From Thermoflavimicrobium daqui (GTDB taxonomy: Bacteria > Bacillota > Bacilli > Thermoactinomycetales > Thermoactinomycetaceae): 64,000 nt of DNA. Below, one piece after another: positions 48,009 to 57,039 of the stretch (the stretch's first letter is position 1; the number at the start of each line of letters is the position of its first letter). Below the pieces are notes generated by a model. The model had not been told where the DNA came from. It saw only the letters and a list, made by a program, of their open reading frames with translations, and did no database searches. Both the position numbers and the translations under genes were made by a program. The stretch lies in assembly GCF_003313465.1 (NCBI RefSeq), contig NZ_KZ845663.1, positions 666,947 to 730,946 of the forward strand. Direction: 5' to 3'.

Positions 48009-48836
48009 TTATCTTGATTCCGTTAAACTTTCGTCTAAAGCTGCAATATATCTCATGGCAGACTTTTGCACCACTCGGTTCGCTTCGTGGGTAATTTTAC
48101 GATTAAAGGCACCATATATACGTGTAAATGGAATATCTTTTAACATCTCAGCAATCTTTTTTACTTTACCCGCTGGTAACGGGATCATATTTGGATAGCT
48201 ATACATAAAACTTACCCAATCTTCACCTGGAGTTACCTGAACGATATCACCTGTAAATAAAACCCCCTTACCTTGATCACCACTCTGTAAATGCAGTACA
48301 CTTCCACCTCGAAAATGCCCACCCAAACGAACCATGGTACACTCTTCTACCAAAGATAATGTTTCTCCTGACCAAAATTGGATTCGTTGACTTTTTCGCT
48401 GAACCCATTTTTGATCATCTTGATGGATAAAAATAGGGCAATCAAAAGTATCTGCCCACTCTACTTGGGTTGAATAATAATGTGGATGGGAAAGAGCAAT
48501 CGCTTTAATTCCACCCAACTGCCTAATTTGCTTGATCGTTTTCGCATCTAAGTAAGCAATACAATCCCATAAAATATTACCAGATGGAGTTTGAATAAGA
48601 TAAGCCGTCTGTCCAAGAGCAAAACTCGGTGTCGTTGTAATTGCAAAGATGCCTTGTTCTTTTTCCTCCCACTTATTCTCATACTTGTTCGAAGCGATTA
48701 ATTCTTCTAGTGTAATCCAATGTTGACCACTCGGTAATATATACTGCCTTTCTTCTGAGCAAATGGAACATATTTCTAATGGCTCATCGCTTGCCATATA
48801 TTGCGTTCCACATGTTGTACAAATCCAAAACTTCAT
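48009..48836 (-). CDS. MBL-fold hydrolase with N-terminal zinc-ribbon
   Basis: This 275-residue protein starts with a rubredoxin-like metal site (CTTCGTQY ... CSICSEE, residues 5-30) followed by a metallo-beta-lactamase domain: ALSHPHYYS near residue 120 in place of the classic HxHxDH, GGHFRGGSV near 175 and LFTGDIVQV near 194. The HPHYYS motif lacks the usual Asp-His, so metal binding is altered. The ATG is preferred to an upstream GTG that overlaps the Shine-Dalgarno. Its substrate is unknown. Confidence 0.8.
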   Translation of the reverse strand: MKFWICTTCGTQYMASDEPLEICSICSEERQYILPSGQHWITLEELIASNKYENKWEEKEQGIFAITTTPSFALGQTAYLIQTPSGNILWDCIAYLDAKTIKQIRQLGGIKAIALSHPHYYSTQVEWADTFDCPIFIHQDDQKWVQRKSQRIQFWSGETLSLVEECTMVRLGGHFRGGSVLHLQSGDQGKGVLFTGDIVQVTPGEDWVSFMYSYPNMIPLPAGKVKKIAEMLKDIPFTRIYGAFNRKITHEANRVVQKSAMRYIAALDESLTESR

Positions 48837-49351
48837 AATACAAAACCCCACCCTTTTTAAAGATAAATTATATTACTTAAGATCTGGGAATTTTCCATGC
48901 CGTTGATGTTGCCTTCCAATCTTAGAATTCCACTCAAAGATAATCTGGTCTGTAAATAAAGGTCAATCCCAGAGTATACAATTATTAGGAATATTTAATT
49001 CCAATGATTAAACGAAATAACCATATAAATCATATTGTAATATATAATTATATAAAATATTTCAATAAAAAGGTGATGAATCCTATCTAAGTTTATAATA
49101 TACTTGATTATGATAAGAACATAAGTTCGAGATATTATTTTTCCTTTTTTTGGGATAAAATGAAAAATAGATGTTAACCTCCGTTTATTTATAACTTTTA
49201 ATTTTCAGCGACTTTTCACATTGATTCACGAAAAGAAAGATAAAATAGTGTAAAATATAAAATGTGTTGATAGATTCAACACATGTTGAAAAATAAGTGA
49301 TTATACTCTTTTAAATATCATATAAAGAAACGACGAACAGGAGGCATTTTT
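48837..49351. other. AT-rich intergenic region with a 9-bp palindrome
   Basis: No gene is visible in 515 bp. Very AT-rich stretches lie at 49010-49220. The only distinct signal is the inverted repeat ATGTGTTGA / TCAACACAT at 49262-49284, within the presumed promoter region of the next gene. Confidence 0.45.
49262..49284. promoter_or_regulatory. Inverted repeat upstream of a hypothetical gene
   Basis: ATGTGTTGA (49262-49270) and TCAACACAT (49276-49284) are exact complements with a five-base spacer, 68 bp before the start codon. It could be an operator or an mRNA hairpin. Confidence 0.4.
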
Positions 49352-49870
49352 ATGAAAAAATACCATTATTCTTCATTTGGTAACAATGTCATCCCTTTTG
49401 ACATACATCAATCGCCGGTACCTGCTCAGAAGACATATCCAAATATAGAATCCCAACTATTAGTGATTCATGAAGAACAGGCCGAACCTATGCAACAAGT
49501 AAGCAGCCAAATCCGAAAGCGTTATAAAAACAGCTTAAACAAAAAAAGACTGATCAAAATATGGGAAAAAAACCGTTCACAGGTATGTATTGCTCCCATG
49601 CTACCCTCCATTATCGAAAAACTAATCTATCAAAATGTTTATGAAGATATAAAATCATTAATCTTTACTTGCTACCATGAAGACTTTGATCTCCCTTTTG
49701 TCGAGTTGACTTTATTCAGTTGGTTTGAACAACTCAAAGCAACTGCTAAAGAGCTTAATAAAGAGTGGGATGCTGTTTATTGGCAAGAAATAATTGATTT
49801 CTTTAAACAATGCAAGAAATTCGAGTTGCTCGATTTCACGGAATCCGAATCATCATCTTCAGCAAAGTAA
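49352..49870 (+). CDS. Hypothetical protein, 172 residues
   Basis: This soluble protein has an unstructured-looking N-terminus (residues 1-45) and a helical C-terminal part with many aromatic residues (FVELTLFSWFEQLKATAKEL, YWQEIIDFFKQCKKFELLDF). CAGGAGG precedes the ATG at a good distance. I do not recognise the family. It converges with the kinase-less kdpD, with six bases between the stops and no visible terminator. Confidence 0.62.
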   Translation: MKKYHYSSFGNNVIPFDIHQSPVPAQKTYPNIESQLLVIHEEQAEPMQQVSSQIRKRYKNSLNKKRLIKIWEKNRSQVCIAPMLPSIIEKLIYQNVYEDIKSLIFTCYHEDFDLPFVELTLFSWFEQLKATAKELNKEWDAVYWQEIIDFFKQCKKFELLDFTESESSSSAK

Positions 49871-49876
49871 TCCCCT

Positions 49877-51031
49877 TTAACGATCTGAAACAATATATAC
49901 ATCCACATATGGTAACTTTCGCATGATAACATGGATAATCGAGCCTTTAAAAATTTCTTCCCAACGCGTTCGTGCAGACATTCCCATGATAATTTGTGTT
50001 ATTTTATACTGACGACAAATCTCTACAATTTCATTCGCCACTTTTCGAACAGGGGAATGTTTCAAGAGAAATTCTGCTTGAAACTGCTTAGCTAGTTGTT
50101 CCCATTCATGTAGAGTTTTTTGCTCCTGAAGCGACATCTTATCTGCTGGCTTAGTTAGAAGGTGTAGGATAAATAGCTCAGCATTTAACCGGCGAGCCAT
50201 CCGCCAACCTCGTCGGATCAATTTTTCCGCATTGGGGCGGTACTTTATACAAACTAATATTTTTTCATGAACGCCAGATGGCTCTTCTATTCCGTCATCA
50301 CTCCGCTCTTTTTCCAAACGTTCATCTATATCATCCGCAATTTCACGAAGTGCTAGCTCACGCAAGGCAACTAAGTTTCCTCGACGAAAAAAATGATTTA
50401 AAGCTTGTTGGACTTTTTCTTTACTATATATTTTTCCATCTTTAATGCGTTCCCTAAGTGTTTCAGGAGTTACATCGATAATTTCAACCTCATCTGCTTC
50501 ACTCAAAACAACATCAGGAACGCGTTCATTTACTTTGACACCCGTTACTTGCTTGATAATATCTCGAACACTCTCTAAATGCTGGATATTCATTGCAGTC
50601 CACACATGAATTCCTGCATCCAAGATTTCCTGAATATCTTGATAGCGTTTTTTATTCTTAGAGCCGGGCACATTGGTATGAGCTAACTCATCCACAATAA
50701 CTAAGTCAGGATTGCGCTTAATAATAGCTCCTACATCCAATTCCTGTAATTCTCTTCCTTTATAATTCATATTTTTTTGCGGAATCATCTCTAAATCTTT
50801 GATTTCAGCTGCTGTAGCTTTTCGCCCATGAGTCTCAATCAAGCCAATAACAACATCAATTCCTTTCTCTTTAAGATCATAAGCATCCCTTAACATCTGA
50901 AATGTTTTCCCCACACCAGGAGCCGCCCCAATATAAATCTTAAGGCGGCCCTTTTTCATCTTCTCTATTTTGACTAATATTTCCTCAGGTGTTAGTCGTT
51001 TATATTTTTTTCCATTTTGGATATTTTGCAT
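49877..51031 (-). CDS. KdpD-like sensor lacking the kinase domain
   Basis: This 384-residue protein has the KdpD N-terminal domain with Walker A GAAPGVGKT (residues 35-43) and LVIVDELAHTN, then a universal-stress-protein domain (residues 250-384). The membrane helices and histidine-kinase domains of full KdpD (about 900 residues) are absent, and no kdpE is near. Short KdpD forms occur in several bacteria next to kdpC. The USP domain lacks the SxS...FTAxY pattern tied to c-di-AMP binding in Staphylococcus KdpD. The ATG is preferred to an upstream TTG because GGGGTGG fits it. Confidence 0.9.
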   Translation of the reverse strand: MQNIQNGKKYKRLTPEEILVKIEKMKKGRLKIYIGAAPGVGKTFQMLRDAYDLKEKGIDVVIGLIETHGRKATAAEIKDLEMIPQKNMNYKGRELQELDVGAIIKRNPDLVIVDELAHTNVPGSKNKKRYQDIQEILDAGIHVWTAMNIQHLESVRDIIKQVTGVKVNERVPDVVLSEADEVEIIDVTPETLRERIKDGKIYSKEKVQQALNHFFRRGNLVALRELALREIADDIDERLEKERSDDGIEEPSGVHEKILVCIKYRPNAEKLIRRGWRMARRLNAELFILHLLTKPADKMSLQEQKTLHEWEQLAKQFQAEFLLKHSPVRKVANEIVEICRQYKITQIIMGMSARTRWEEIFKGSIIHVIMRKLPYVDVYIVSDR

Positions 51032-51050
51032 AATAGACCACCCCAAGGAT

Positions 51051-51617
51051 TTATCTTTGAATGACTTTTTGTAAATCCATATTCAATAGAAGTACATTAA
51101 CTCGTGGTTGCCCTAATACTCCTATATTACGATCTTCTATATGTTTTTGAATTAACTTTTCTAATTGTTGCTCTGTGACCTTTCCTTGGTTTGCTTTTAT
51201 AATCTTGGGAATTTGGAAACGAGCTGCTGCGGGTGTAATGTGTGGGTCCAATCCCGAGCCCGAGTTCGTAATTAGGTCCAGTGGAACATCTTTTAATGTT
51301 TTACCTGGATGATCTTTTAGCCATTTTTCAGCATCTTTTTGTGTCCTTTTTATCATTTCTTCATTAGATGGGGCATAGTTTTTTGAGCCTGATCCATTCG
51401 CATCATACTCAATTGAAGAGACTCTACCTTGAAAATACTTCGGATTTTTAAATGACTGCCCAATGAGTTCTGAGCCAATCGCTTGCTTTTTTTCATTGTA
51501 TAAAATACTCCCATTTGCCTGTTTAGGAAAGAGGATCTGGGCAATCCCAGTCATCAATAATGGGAATGCCAGCCCACAAAGTACGATCATTATCAAAGAC
51601 ATTCTAAAAGCTTTCAC
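51051..51617 (-). CDS. kdpC: Potassium-transporting ATPase subunit C
   Basis: This 188-residue single-span subunit stabilises the KdpFABC pump. It has an N-terminal helix (residues 7-28), GSELIGQSF and FQGRVSSIEYDANGSGSKNY near residues 50-80 and SGSGLDPHITPAAA near 120. It starts with GTG behind GAGGAGG. It lies 19 bp after kdpB and 19 bp before the KdpD-like gene. Confidence 0.96.
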   Translation of the reverse strand: MKAFRMSLIMIVLCGLAFPLLMTGIAQILFPKQANGSILYNEKKQAIGSELIGQSFKNPKYFQGRVSSIEYDANGSGSKNYAPSNEEMIKRTQKDAEKWLKDHPGKTLKDVPLDLITNSGSGLDPHITPAAARFQIPKIIKANQGKVTEQQLEKLIQKHIEDRNIGVLGQPRVNVLLLNMDLQKVIQR

Positions 51618-51636
51618 TTTTTGTTTACCTCCTCAA

Positions 51637-53673
51637 CTATAAACCAAATACTTGCAAAACTATATCAATCAGCTTGATCCCGATAAATGGAGCGATCACT
51701 CCTCCTACGCCATAAATTAATAAATTACGTTGTAATAGTTTTACTGCTGGCATCGGTTTATAAGCGATCCCTTTCATAGCAAGTGGGATCAATAGGGGAA
51801 TAATCACTGCATTAAAGATTAGCGCTGATAAAATCGCACTCGTCGGTGAAGATAGATGCATAAAATTAAGGGTTTGCATCTCAGGAATCGCAACCGAAAA
51901 CATTGCTGGTAGAATTGCAAAGTATTTGGCAATATCGTTTGCAACACTAAAAGTTGTTAAAGCACCACGTGTCATAAGCAATTGTTTTCCAATTGACACA
52001 ACTTCTATAATCTTAGTAGGATCAGAGTCTAGGTCAACCATGTTAGCCGCTTCCTTCGCAGCCATCGTTCCGCTATTCATCGCCAGTCCAACATCTGCTT
52101 GGGCTAATGCGGGAGCATCGTTAGTTCCATCCCCGGTCATTGCAACTAACTTACCTTGTATCTGCTCTTCACGGATGACACGAATTTTATCCTCTGGCTT
52201 ACATTCTGCGACAAAGTCATCCACTCCAGCTTCATTAGCTATCGTCTTGGCCGTTAATGGATTATCACCCGTACACATAATGGTTTTAATTCCCATTTTA
52301 CGAAGTTCAGCAAATCGCTCCTTCATACCCGGTTTCACCGTATCTTTCAAATAAATTAGCCCAATGATTTCATTTTGAATACAAATAGCAAGCGGAGTTC
52401 CTCCCAAACTAGCAATTTGCTCTCCTTTTTCTTTTAAATTAGTAGGAATGACACCACCCTTTTCTTTCACAAATTGCATAACAGAATCAATAGCACCTTT
52501 TCGGTATGAAACCCCTTCGAAATCCATTCCACTCATCCGTGTTTCTGCTGCAAATGGAATAATCTCTGCTTTTTTATATTTTTGTTCATCAAGAGTACAT
52601 CCTTGCTCTTTTGCCAGTTCAATGATCGAACGACCTTCAGGGGTTTCATCTTGAATAGAGGAAAGCATAGCTGCTTGACATGCTTCATCTTCTGTATGAT
52701 CTCCAACTGGAATAAACTGAGCTGCCATCCGATTCCCGAAAGTGATCGTTCCTGTTTTATCCAAAATCATGGTGTTTATGTCTCCAGCGGCTTCAACTGC
52801 TTTTCCCGACATCGCCAGTACATTAAAACGAGTGACGCGATCCATTCCTGCAATACCAATAGCTGACAATAATCCACCAATTGTCGTTGGAATTAAACAA
52901 ACCAAAAGGGCGATCAATGTGGCAATCTCTAGTTTCACTCCTACATATTTGGTAATAGGTAAGAGGGTAACACAAACAAGCACAAAGATTAGGGTTAGGG
53001 TAATTAATAGAGTATTTAATGCAATCTCATTGGGTGTCTTTTGGCGTGACGCGCCTTCAACCAAGGAAATCATTTTATCTAAGAAAGACTCTCCAGGGTC
53101 TACAGTAATTCGGACTTTAATCCAATCACTTACGACTTTGGTGCCACCCGTTACAGAATTAAAATCGCCACCAGCTTCCTTTATAACTGGGGCTGACTCG
53201 CCTGTAATCGCCGATTCATCAATTGAAGCAAGCCCTTCAATGATTTCTCCATCGCCAGGAATCGTATCACCCGTTTCCACTAACACAATATCTCCTTTAC
53301 GTAAATCAACAGAAGATACTTCTTCAATTTTTCCGCTACTTGTCAATCGCTTCGCAATAGTGTCTGCTTTTGTCTTTTTTAGTGTATCTGCTTGGGCTTT
53401 TCCTCTTCCTTCTGCTAATGCTTCCGCAAAATTAGCAAATAAAATGGTCAATAGTAAGGTTAAAAATACGATGACGATGTAACCAACTGTTCCTTCTACT
53501 CCAAAAAACTTAGGAAATAATATCATCAATAAAGTAAGGAAAGTACCAACTTCCACAACAAACATGACTGGATTTTTCATCATTATCAGTGGATTTAACT
53601 TTTTCACACTTTCGATAAGGGCTTGACGAATCATCGGCCCTGTAAAAAGTGAATTTCTCTGATCCGATCTCAT
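51637..53673 (-). CDS. kdpB: Potassium-transporting ATPase subunit B
   Basis: This 678-residue P-type ATPase subunit of the high-affinity K+ pump has the phosphorylated Asp in [11 protein letters not shown] near residue 305, the actuator loop [10 protein letters not shown] near 155 and the hinge [20 protein letters not shown] near 515. Length matches the family. It lies 14 bp after kdpA in the kdpFABC operon. Confidence 0.97.
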   Translation of the reverse strand: MRSDQRNSLFTGPMIRQALIESVKKLNPLIMMKNPVMFVVEVGTFLTLLMILFPKFFGVEGTVGYIVIVFLTLLLTILFANFAEALAEGRGKAQADTLKKTKADTIAKRLTSSGKIEEVSSVDLRKGDIVLVETGDTIPGDGEIIEGLASIDESAITGESAPVIKEAGGDFNSVTGGTKVVSDWIKVRITVDPGESFLDKMISLVEGASRQKTPNEIALNTLLITLTLIFVLVCVTLLPITKYVGVKLEIATLIALLVCLIPTTIGGLLSAIGIAGMDRVTRFNVLAMSGKAVEAAGDINTMILDKTGTITFGNRMAAQFIPVGDHTEDEACQAAMLSSIQDETPEGRSIIELAKEQGCTLDEQKYKKAEIIPFAAETRMSGMDFEGVSYRKGAIDSVMQFVKEKGGVIPTNLKEKGEQIASLGGTPLAICIQNEIIGLIYLKDTVKPGMKERFAELRKMGIKTIMCTGDNPLTAKTIANEAGVDDFVAECKPEDKIRVIREEQIQGKLVAMTGDGTNDAPALAQADVGLAMNSGTMAAKEAANMVDLDSDPTKIIEVVSIGKQLLMTRGALTTFSVANDIAKYFAILPAMFSVAIPEMQTLNFMHLSSPTSAILSALIFNAVIIPLLIPLAMKGIAYKPMPAVKLLQRNLLIYGVGGVIAPFIGIKLIDIVLQVFGL

Positions 53674-53687
53674 TTTTCGTCTCTCCT

Positions 53688-55373
53688 TTAACGAATCGTC
53701 AAGTATTCAGCCACAGGTCCTAAAACAAGTACAGGGAAGAAAGTCAAAGCACCTATGATTATGACTGTTCCAATAAGAATAGTGCCAAATGTCGCATTGT
53801 CTGTACGGAAGGTCCCTAATGTTTCGGGCACAGGTTGCTTCGTTATCAATGAACCAGCAACAGCAAGTAACACAACCATAGAAATATAACGTCCGAACAA
53901 CATGACTAAACCAGTTGTAGTGTTCCAGAAAATCGTATTATCACCTAAACCTTCAAAACCCGAACCGTTATTGGCAGCTGAAGATGTGTATTCATATAAT
54001 ACTTGTGAGATACCATGAAAACCTGAATCACTAATCGCTTCAGTACCTAAAGTTGTACCTAACGCAATCGCAGATGGCATCAAAATAATAAGAGGATGGG
54101 CTAAGAGAGCAATTACGATCAGTTTCATCTCTTTCGCCTCAATTTTTCTACCCAAAAATTCTGGGGTACGCCCTACCATCAGTCCTGATAGGAATACAGC
54201 TAAGATAGCGTACATTAGCATATTCATTAACCCAACGCCTTCCCCACCAAATACGCTATTTAGCATCATTAAGCTAAGTGGTACCAATCCGCCTAACGGA
54301 GTCAACGTATCATGCATGTTATTTACGGTTCCTGTAGTTGCGGCCGTAGTAACACTCGTAAAGAGAGCTGACATAGGAATACCAAAACGAACTTCTTTTC
54401 CTTCCATACTACCTTGATTATGTGAAAAACCGAGCTCATTGAAAGCTGGATTACCTGCCTTTTCTTGACTGTAAACCAAAGAAAGCAGTAAAAGAAAAAT
54501 AGTTAGCATCACTCCAAAGATCACCCATCCCTGTTTAGAGTTCTTAACCATACGTCCATAGGTAAAGGGTAATGATGCTGGAATAATCCACATTGACAGT
54601 ATTTCAATGATGTTAGTAAAAACATTAGGATTTTCAAAAGGGTGTGAGGAGTTTACTCCGAAAAACCCTCCTCCATTGGTACCCAAGTGCTTTATCGACT
54701 CTAAGGAGGCAACAGGTCCCATCGCAATGGTCTGTTTTCCACCTTCTAACGTTTGAACAGTTACATTTGCATCAAGAGTTTGTGGTACCCCGAGCGCCAC
54801 TAATGTTAAAGTAACAATTAAAGACAGTGGGATTAGAACTCGTGTATGGGCACGAAGCCAATCTTGATAAAAATTCCCGATTGATCTACCTTTACTTGAT
54901 AACCCCCGTATAAATGCAATACATACTGCTAATCCAGTAGCTGCATACGTAAACATAAACATCGTAATGACTAGCATTTGTGATAGAACAGAAAGTCCTG
55001 ATTCTCCACTATAATGTTGTAGGTTTGTATTAGTTAAAAAGCTAGTAATCGTATTAAAAATGAGAGATGGTTCCATATTTTCGATTTTAGCTGGATTAAG
55101 TGGTAATCCTCCTTGAAACCGAAGTACGAAATAGGCAATAACGCCTAAAATCCCATTGATAGCAAGTAGTGTTACTGCATATTTTTTCCAAGTCATTTCT
55201 TCGATTTGACGAATTCCTGAGATTCGATAAATCACTTTTTCGAATGGCAAAAAGATACGATCTAGCTTAGATTCTTTATCTCCAAAAACGATATAAAGAT
55301 ATTTTCCCATTGGAACCATAAGTACAAATAAAATTAGTAGCACGATCCCTATTTGGACCAGGTCGTTCCACAT
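53688..55373 (-). CDS. kdpA: Potassium-transporting ATPase subunit A
   Basis: This 561-residue channel-like subunit binds K+ selectively. It has ten to twelve helices and the four selectivity-loop regions, including [14 protein letters not shown] near residue 115, [19 protein letters not shown] near 232 and [16 protein letters not shown] near 345. AGGAGG precedes the ATG. Confidence 0.97.
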   Translation of the reverse strand: MWNDLVQIGIVLLILFVLMVPMGKYLYIVFGDKESKLDRIFLPFEKVIYRISGIRQIEEMTWKKYAVTLLAINGILGVIAYFVLRFQGGLPLNPAKIENMEPSLIFNTITSFLTNTNLQHYSGESGLSVLSQMLVITMFMFTYAATGLAVCIAFIRGLSSKGRSIGNFYQDWLRAHTRVLIPLSLIVTLTLVALGVPQTLDANVTVQTLEGGKQTIAMGPVASLESIKHLGTNGGGFFGVNSSHPFENPNVFTNIIEILSMWIIPASLPFTYGRMVKNSKQGWVIFGVMLTIFLLLLSLVYSQEKAGNPAFNELGFSHNQGSMEGKEVRFGIPMSALFTSVTTAATTGTVNNMHDTLTPLGGLVPLSLMMLNSVFGGEGVGLMNMLMYAILAVFLSGLMVGRTPEFLGRKIEAKEMKLIVIALLAHPLIILMPSAIALGTTLGTEAISDSGFHGISQVLYEYTSSAANNGSGFEGLGDNTIFWNTTTGLVMLFGRYISMVVLLAVAGSLITKQPVPETLGTFRTDNATFGTILIGTVIIIGALTFFPVLVLGPVAEYLTIR

Positions 55374-55506
55374 GAATATTTCCTCCTATATCTACAACAT
55401 AGTAAGATTACCTTCAAAATTAAATACTCATTGCTTTTAAATTCACTTTTAGCCAACGAAGTAATATCTGGTTATTTCCTAATAAAGACATCCATTTTAC
55501 ACATTC

Positions 55507-55590
55507 TCAAAACTTTTCAGGATGAAGTAGTGCGTAAACTAAATAGATAGTCACTCCTAAAGTAACTGCCCCTATAAACCAAATCATCAT
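55507..55590 (-). CDS. kdpF: Potassium-transporting ATPase subunit F
   Basis: This 27-residue single helix, MMIWFIGAVTLGVTIYLVYA followed by LLHPEKF, has the typical KdpF ending (YxLLxPEKF). It stabilises the KdpABC complex in the membrane. GGAGG lies six bases upstream. Its start overlaps the stop of the 33-residue gene before it. kdpA follows after 133 bp. Confidence 0.88.
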   Translation of the reverse strand: MMIWFIGAVTLGVTIYLVYALLHPEKF

Positions 55591-55688
55591 TCTTCGCCTC
55601 CACGAACCATCTGATCACTCCAAAGTATTAATCCATAAAAAACAGCAAAACTACCAATAAATATTAAAAGCATCCATAAATCCATCAT
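55587..55688 (-). CDS. 33-residue membrane peptide upstream of kdpF
   Basis: The reading frame encodes MMDLWMLLIFIGSFAVFYGL followed by ILWSDQMVRGGEE: one membrane helix with an acidic tail. GGAGG lies 12 bases before the first ATG, nine to twelve before the tandem pair, slightly long. The stop overlaps the kdpF start (ATGATGA), so the two are coupled. It may be an additional small subunit or regulator of the Kdp pump. Confidence 0.62.
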   Translation of the reverse strand: MMDLWMLLIFIGSFAVFYGLILWSDQMVRGGEE

Positions 55689-55724
55689 TTCTGGTTATTT
55701 CCTCCATTTCTATCAAATAGAAAA

Positions 55725-55905
55725 GACCAGTACCGGAACTATTTTCTTCTCTCTTTCCGTTTCAAAGACACATATCTCCTCATGGACATATATCGTGCAA
55801 CGGAAAAGTATAAAAGAAATAATAGATTGGTACTGGTCTAACATCTGCCTCAGTAAAATTACTGCTGCCGACGCTCTACCACATTTTCAATTATTCTTGT
55901 TATTG
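55725..55905 (-). promoter_or_regulatory. Structured leader of the kdp operon with a long terminator-like hairpin
   Basis: On the minus strand the leader holds a CAGTAA/TTACTG hairpin (55851-55864), then a 114-base nested hairpin: outer arms GACCAGTACC and GGTACTGGTC (55829-55838, 55725-55734), inner arms CTTTTCCGTT and AACGGAAAG. TTTTCTATTT follows, so the whole could terminate. It does not show the ydaO c-di-AMP motif present 900 bp upstream. It may be an uncharacterised regulatory RNA. Confidence 0.55.
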
Positions 55906-55909
55906 TCAA

Positions 55910-55938
55910 ATTTAACAATATATAATCATTTTTGTCAA
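55910..55938 (-). promoter_or_regulatory. Promoter of the kdp operon
   Basis: On the minus strand TTGACA (55933-55938) and TTAAAT (55910-55915) are 17 bases apart, predicting a start near 55903 and a 215-nucleotide leader before the 33-residue gene. Confidence 0.7.
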
Positions 55939-55986
55939 GGACATTTTTATATGTTTTTATATTAATTTTATATTAAATACTCATTA

Positions 55987-56340
55987 CTAACCCAATCGCT
56001 CTACACTATAAATAACACGGATTTTCTCATTTACAGGCTGAATATCAAAAGCAAGAAAAGTAATCGTTCCCCCGATAACTTGTTCAATCTCCTTTTCCAA
56101 ACGATTTCGATATGCTTCAAATAATCTTCTACGAATATCTTTAATTAAACGACCATTTTCATCAAATCGTAGGATATTTTGCTCTTCTTTAGTTAATACC
56201 CCATCCTGTTCAATCAACAATAATTCATCAGATAGCATTGTTCTAACATGCTTTGTCCCCCTACCAACCATATCTTTGTGATATTTGGTAAAAAGCTCAC
56301 AAACTTTTGCTTCACAAGCACCTTTGCTCATGGCTGGCAT
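55987..56340 (-). CDS. DUF2294 family protein
   Basis: This 117-residue protein shows the DUF2294 pattern: an N-terminal helix with CELFTKYHKDMVGRGTKHVR, a central acidic part and a C-terminal FEAYRNRLEKEIEQVIGGTI region. Its function is unknown. The start is the ATG eight bases after GAAAGG; the GTG upstream overlaps that site. It lies downstream of a c-di-AMP riboswitch and upstream of kdp on the same strand, so a role in potassium homeostasis is possible but unproven. Confidence 0.82.
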   Translation of the reverse strand: MPAMSKGACEAKVCELFTKYHKDMVGRGTKHVRTMLSDELLLIEQDGVLTKEEQNILRFDENGRLIKDIRRRLFEAYRNRLEKEIEQVIGGTITFLAFDIQPVNEKIRVIYSVERLG

Positions 56341-56605
56341 TCTCTTCACCTTTCATTGTGTTCTATTTAAATCCAATCTTTTATAAAAATAGCATCTCTA
56401 TATTCATCTTAAATTGTTGTAAAAGAATCTCATTTTACACCTTGATAAACAATATCAAGTTAGTCAATATACCGCAATATTCCCTATTTTGACCCTTTTA
56501 CCAATATTGGCAAATAACTTTTTAATACTATGTTGTTTTTTCCATTAATGCAATGATCAAGGCATCCAGTTCTTATTTCTTTTCTTTTTTACCCACTCTG
56601 AAACT

Positions 56606-56641
56606 AAAAAAACCACCAGAGTGAGCGGGATTCTCTGCTGG
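56606..56641 (-). terminator. Expression-platform terminator of the c-di-AMP riboswitch
   Basis: On the minus strand CCAGCAGAG faces CTCTGGTGG (eight pairs, one mismatch) followed by TTTTTTT. An alternative CACTCTG/CAGAGTG pairing overlaps it and could serve as antiterminator. Confidence 0.75.
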
Positions 56642-56682
56642 CTAAAAAAATGCGCCATAAAAAATAACCACTCCTCTCAAAC

Positions 56683-56810
56683 GCTTACGAGGTTAGCTGA
56701 CGGATTCGGGCTCTCAGAGAGTTAACCCTACCTGCAACAAAGTACAGGATTCACCCCAAAAGATGGTTCCCCCGCTCCAATATGGACTCAGCGATCGAAT
56801 GGCAAGTTAA
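56683..56810 (-). promoter_or_regulatory. c-di-AMP riboswitch (ydaO-yuaA class)
   Basis: The minus strand shows the conserved blocks of this class in order: GAGCGGGGGAACC (56765-56777), GGGGTGAAT (56749-56757) and CCGAATCCGTCAGCTAACC with CTCGTAAGCG (56682-56709). CTTGC near 56802 pairs with GTAAG to close P1. Members switch off downstream genes, usually K+ or osmolyte uptake and wall hydrolases, when c-di-AMP is high. The next gene on the strand is DUF2294, then kdp. Confidence 0.93.
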
Positions 56811-56833
56811 CGAGGTGTATTTGCTTAAGAAAT

Positions 56834-56862
56834 AATCTAACTCCTTCGTAGTAAGATGTCAA
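56834..56862 (-). promoter_or_regulatory. Promoter driving the c-di-AMP riboswitch
   Basis: On the minus strand TTGACA (56857-56862) and TAGATT (56834-56839) are 17 bases apart, just upstream of the aptamer and downstream of the cbpB terminator. Confidence 0.75.
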
Positions 56863-56876
56863 TAAGAATTTTTTAT

Positions 56877-56914
56877 AAAAAAATCCACTCCCTTTGCAAG
56901 GGAATGAATTTTTT
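56877..56914 (-). terminator. Terminator of the CBS-domain gene
   Basis: On the minus strand ATTCATTCCCTT pairs with AAGGGAGTGGAT (two G-U) within A- and T-runs, making it usable in both directions. Confidence 0.8.
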
Positions 56915-57039
56915 AGCAGTAGTAAATTGACTCCTTATTATTTAATTAATCATACATTTCCTCAGGAATAGTGGCTGATTTAGCGTATTTAATTATAGCT
57001 CTATGGTATTTCAAGTCGACAAATCATTCTCATACGAAT

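Larger units (their letters stand above)
56341..57039. other. Intergenic region holding the c-di-AMP riboswitch unit
   Basis: It contains, on the minus strand, the cbpB terminator, a promoter, the ydaO-type aptamer and its terminator. The 265 bp between that terminator and the DUF2294 gene show no gene; a TTGATA with TAAAAT at 15-base spacing near 56440 could be a local promoter. Confidence 0.5.

Noticed and set aside
49877..51031. c-di-AMP binding by the short KdpD.
   Set aside because: The SxS...FTAxY pattern known from Staphylococcus KdpD is not present in its USP domain, so binding is not claimed despite the neighbouring c-di-AMP elements.
52742..53482. 246-codon plus-strand open frame.
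   Set aside because: It is antisense to kdpB in a shadow frame with no start site; its composition follows the kdpB codons.
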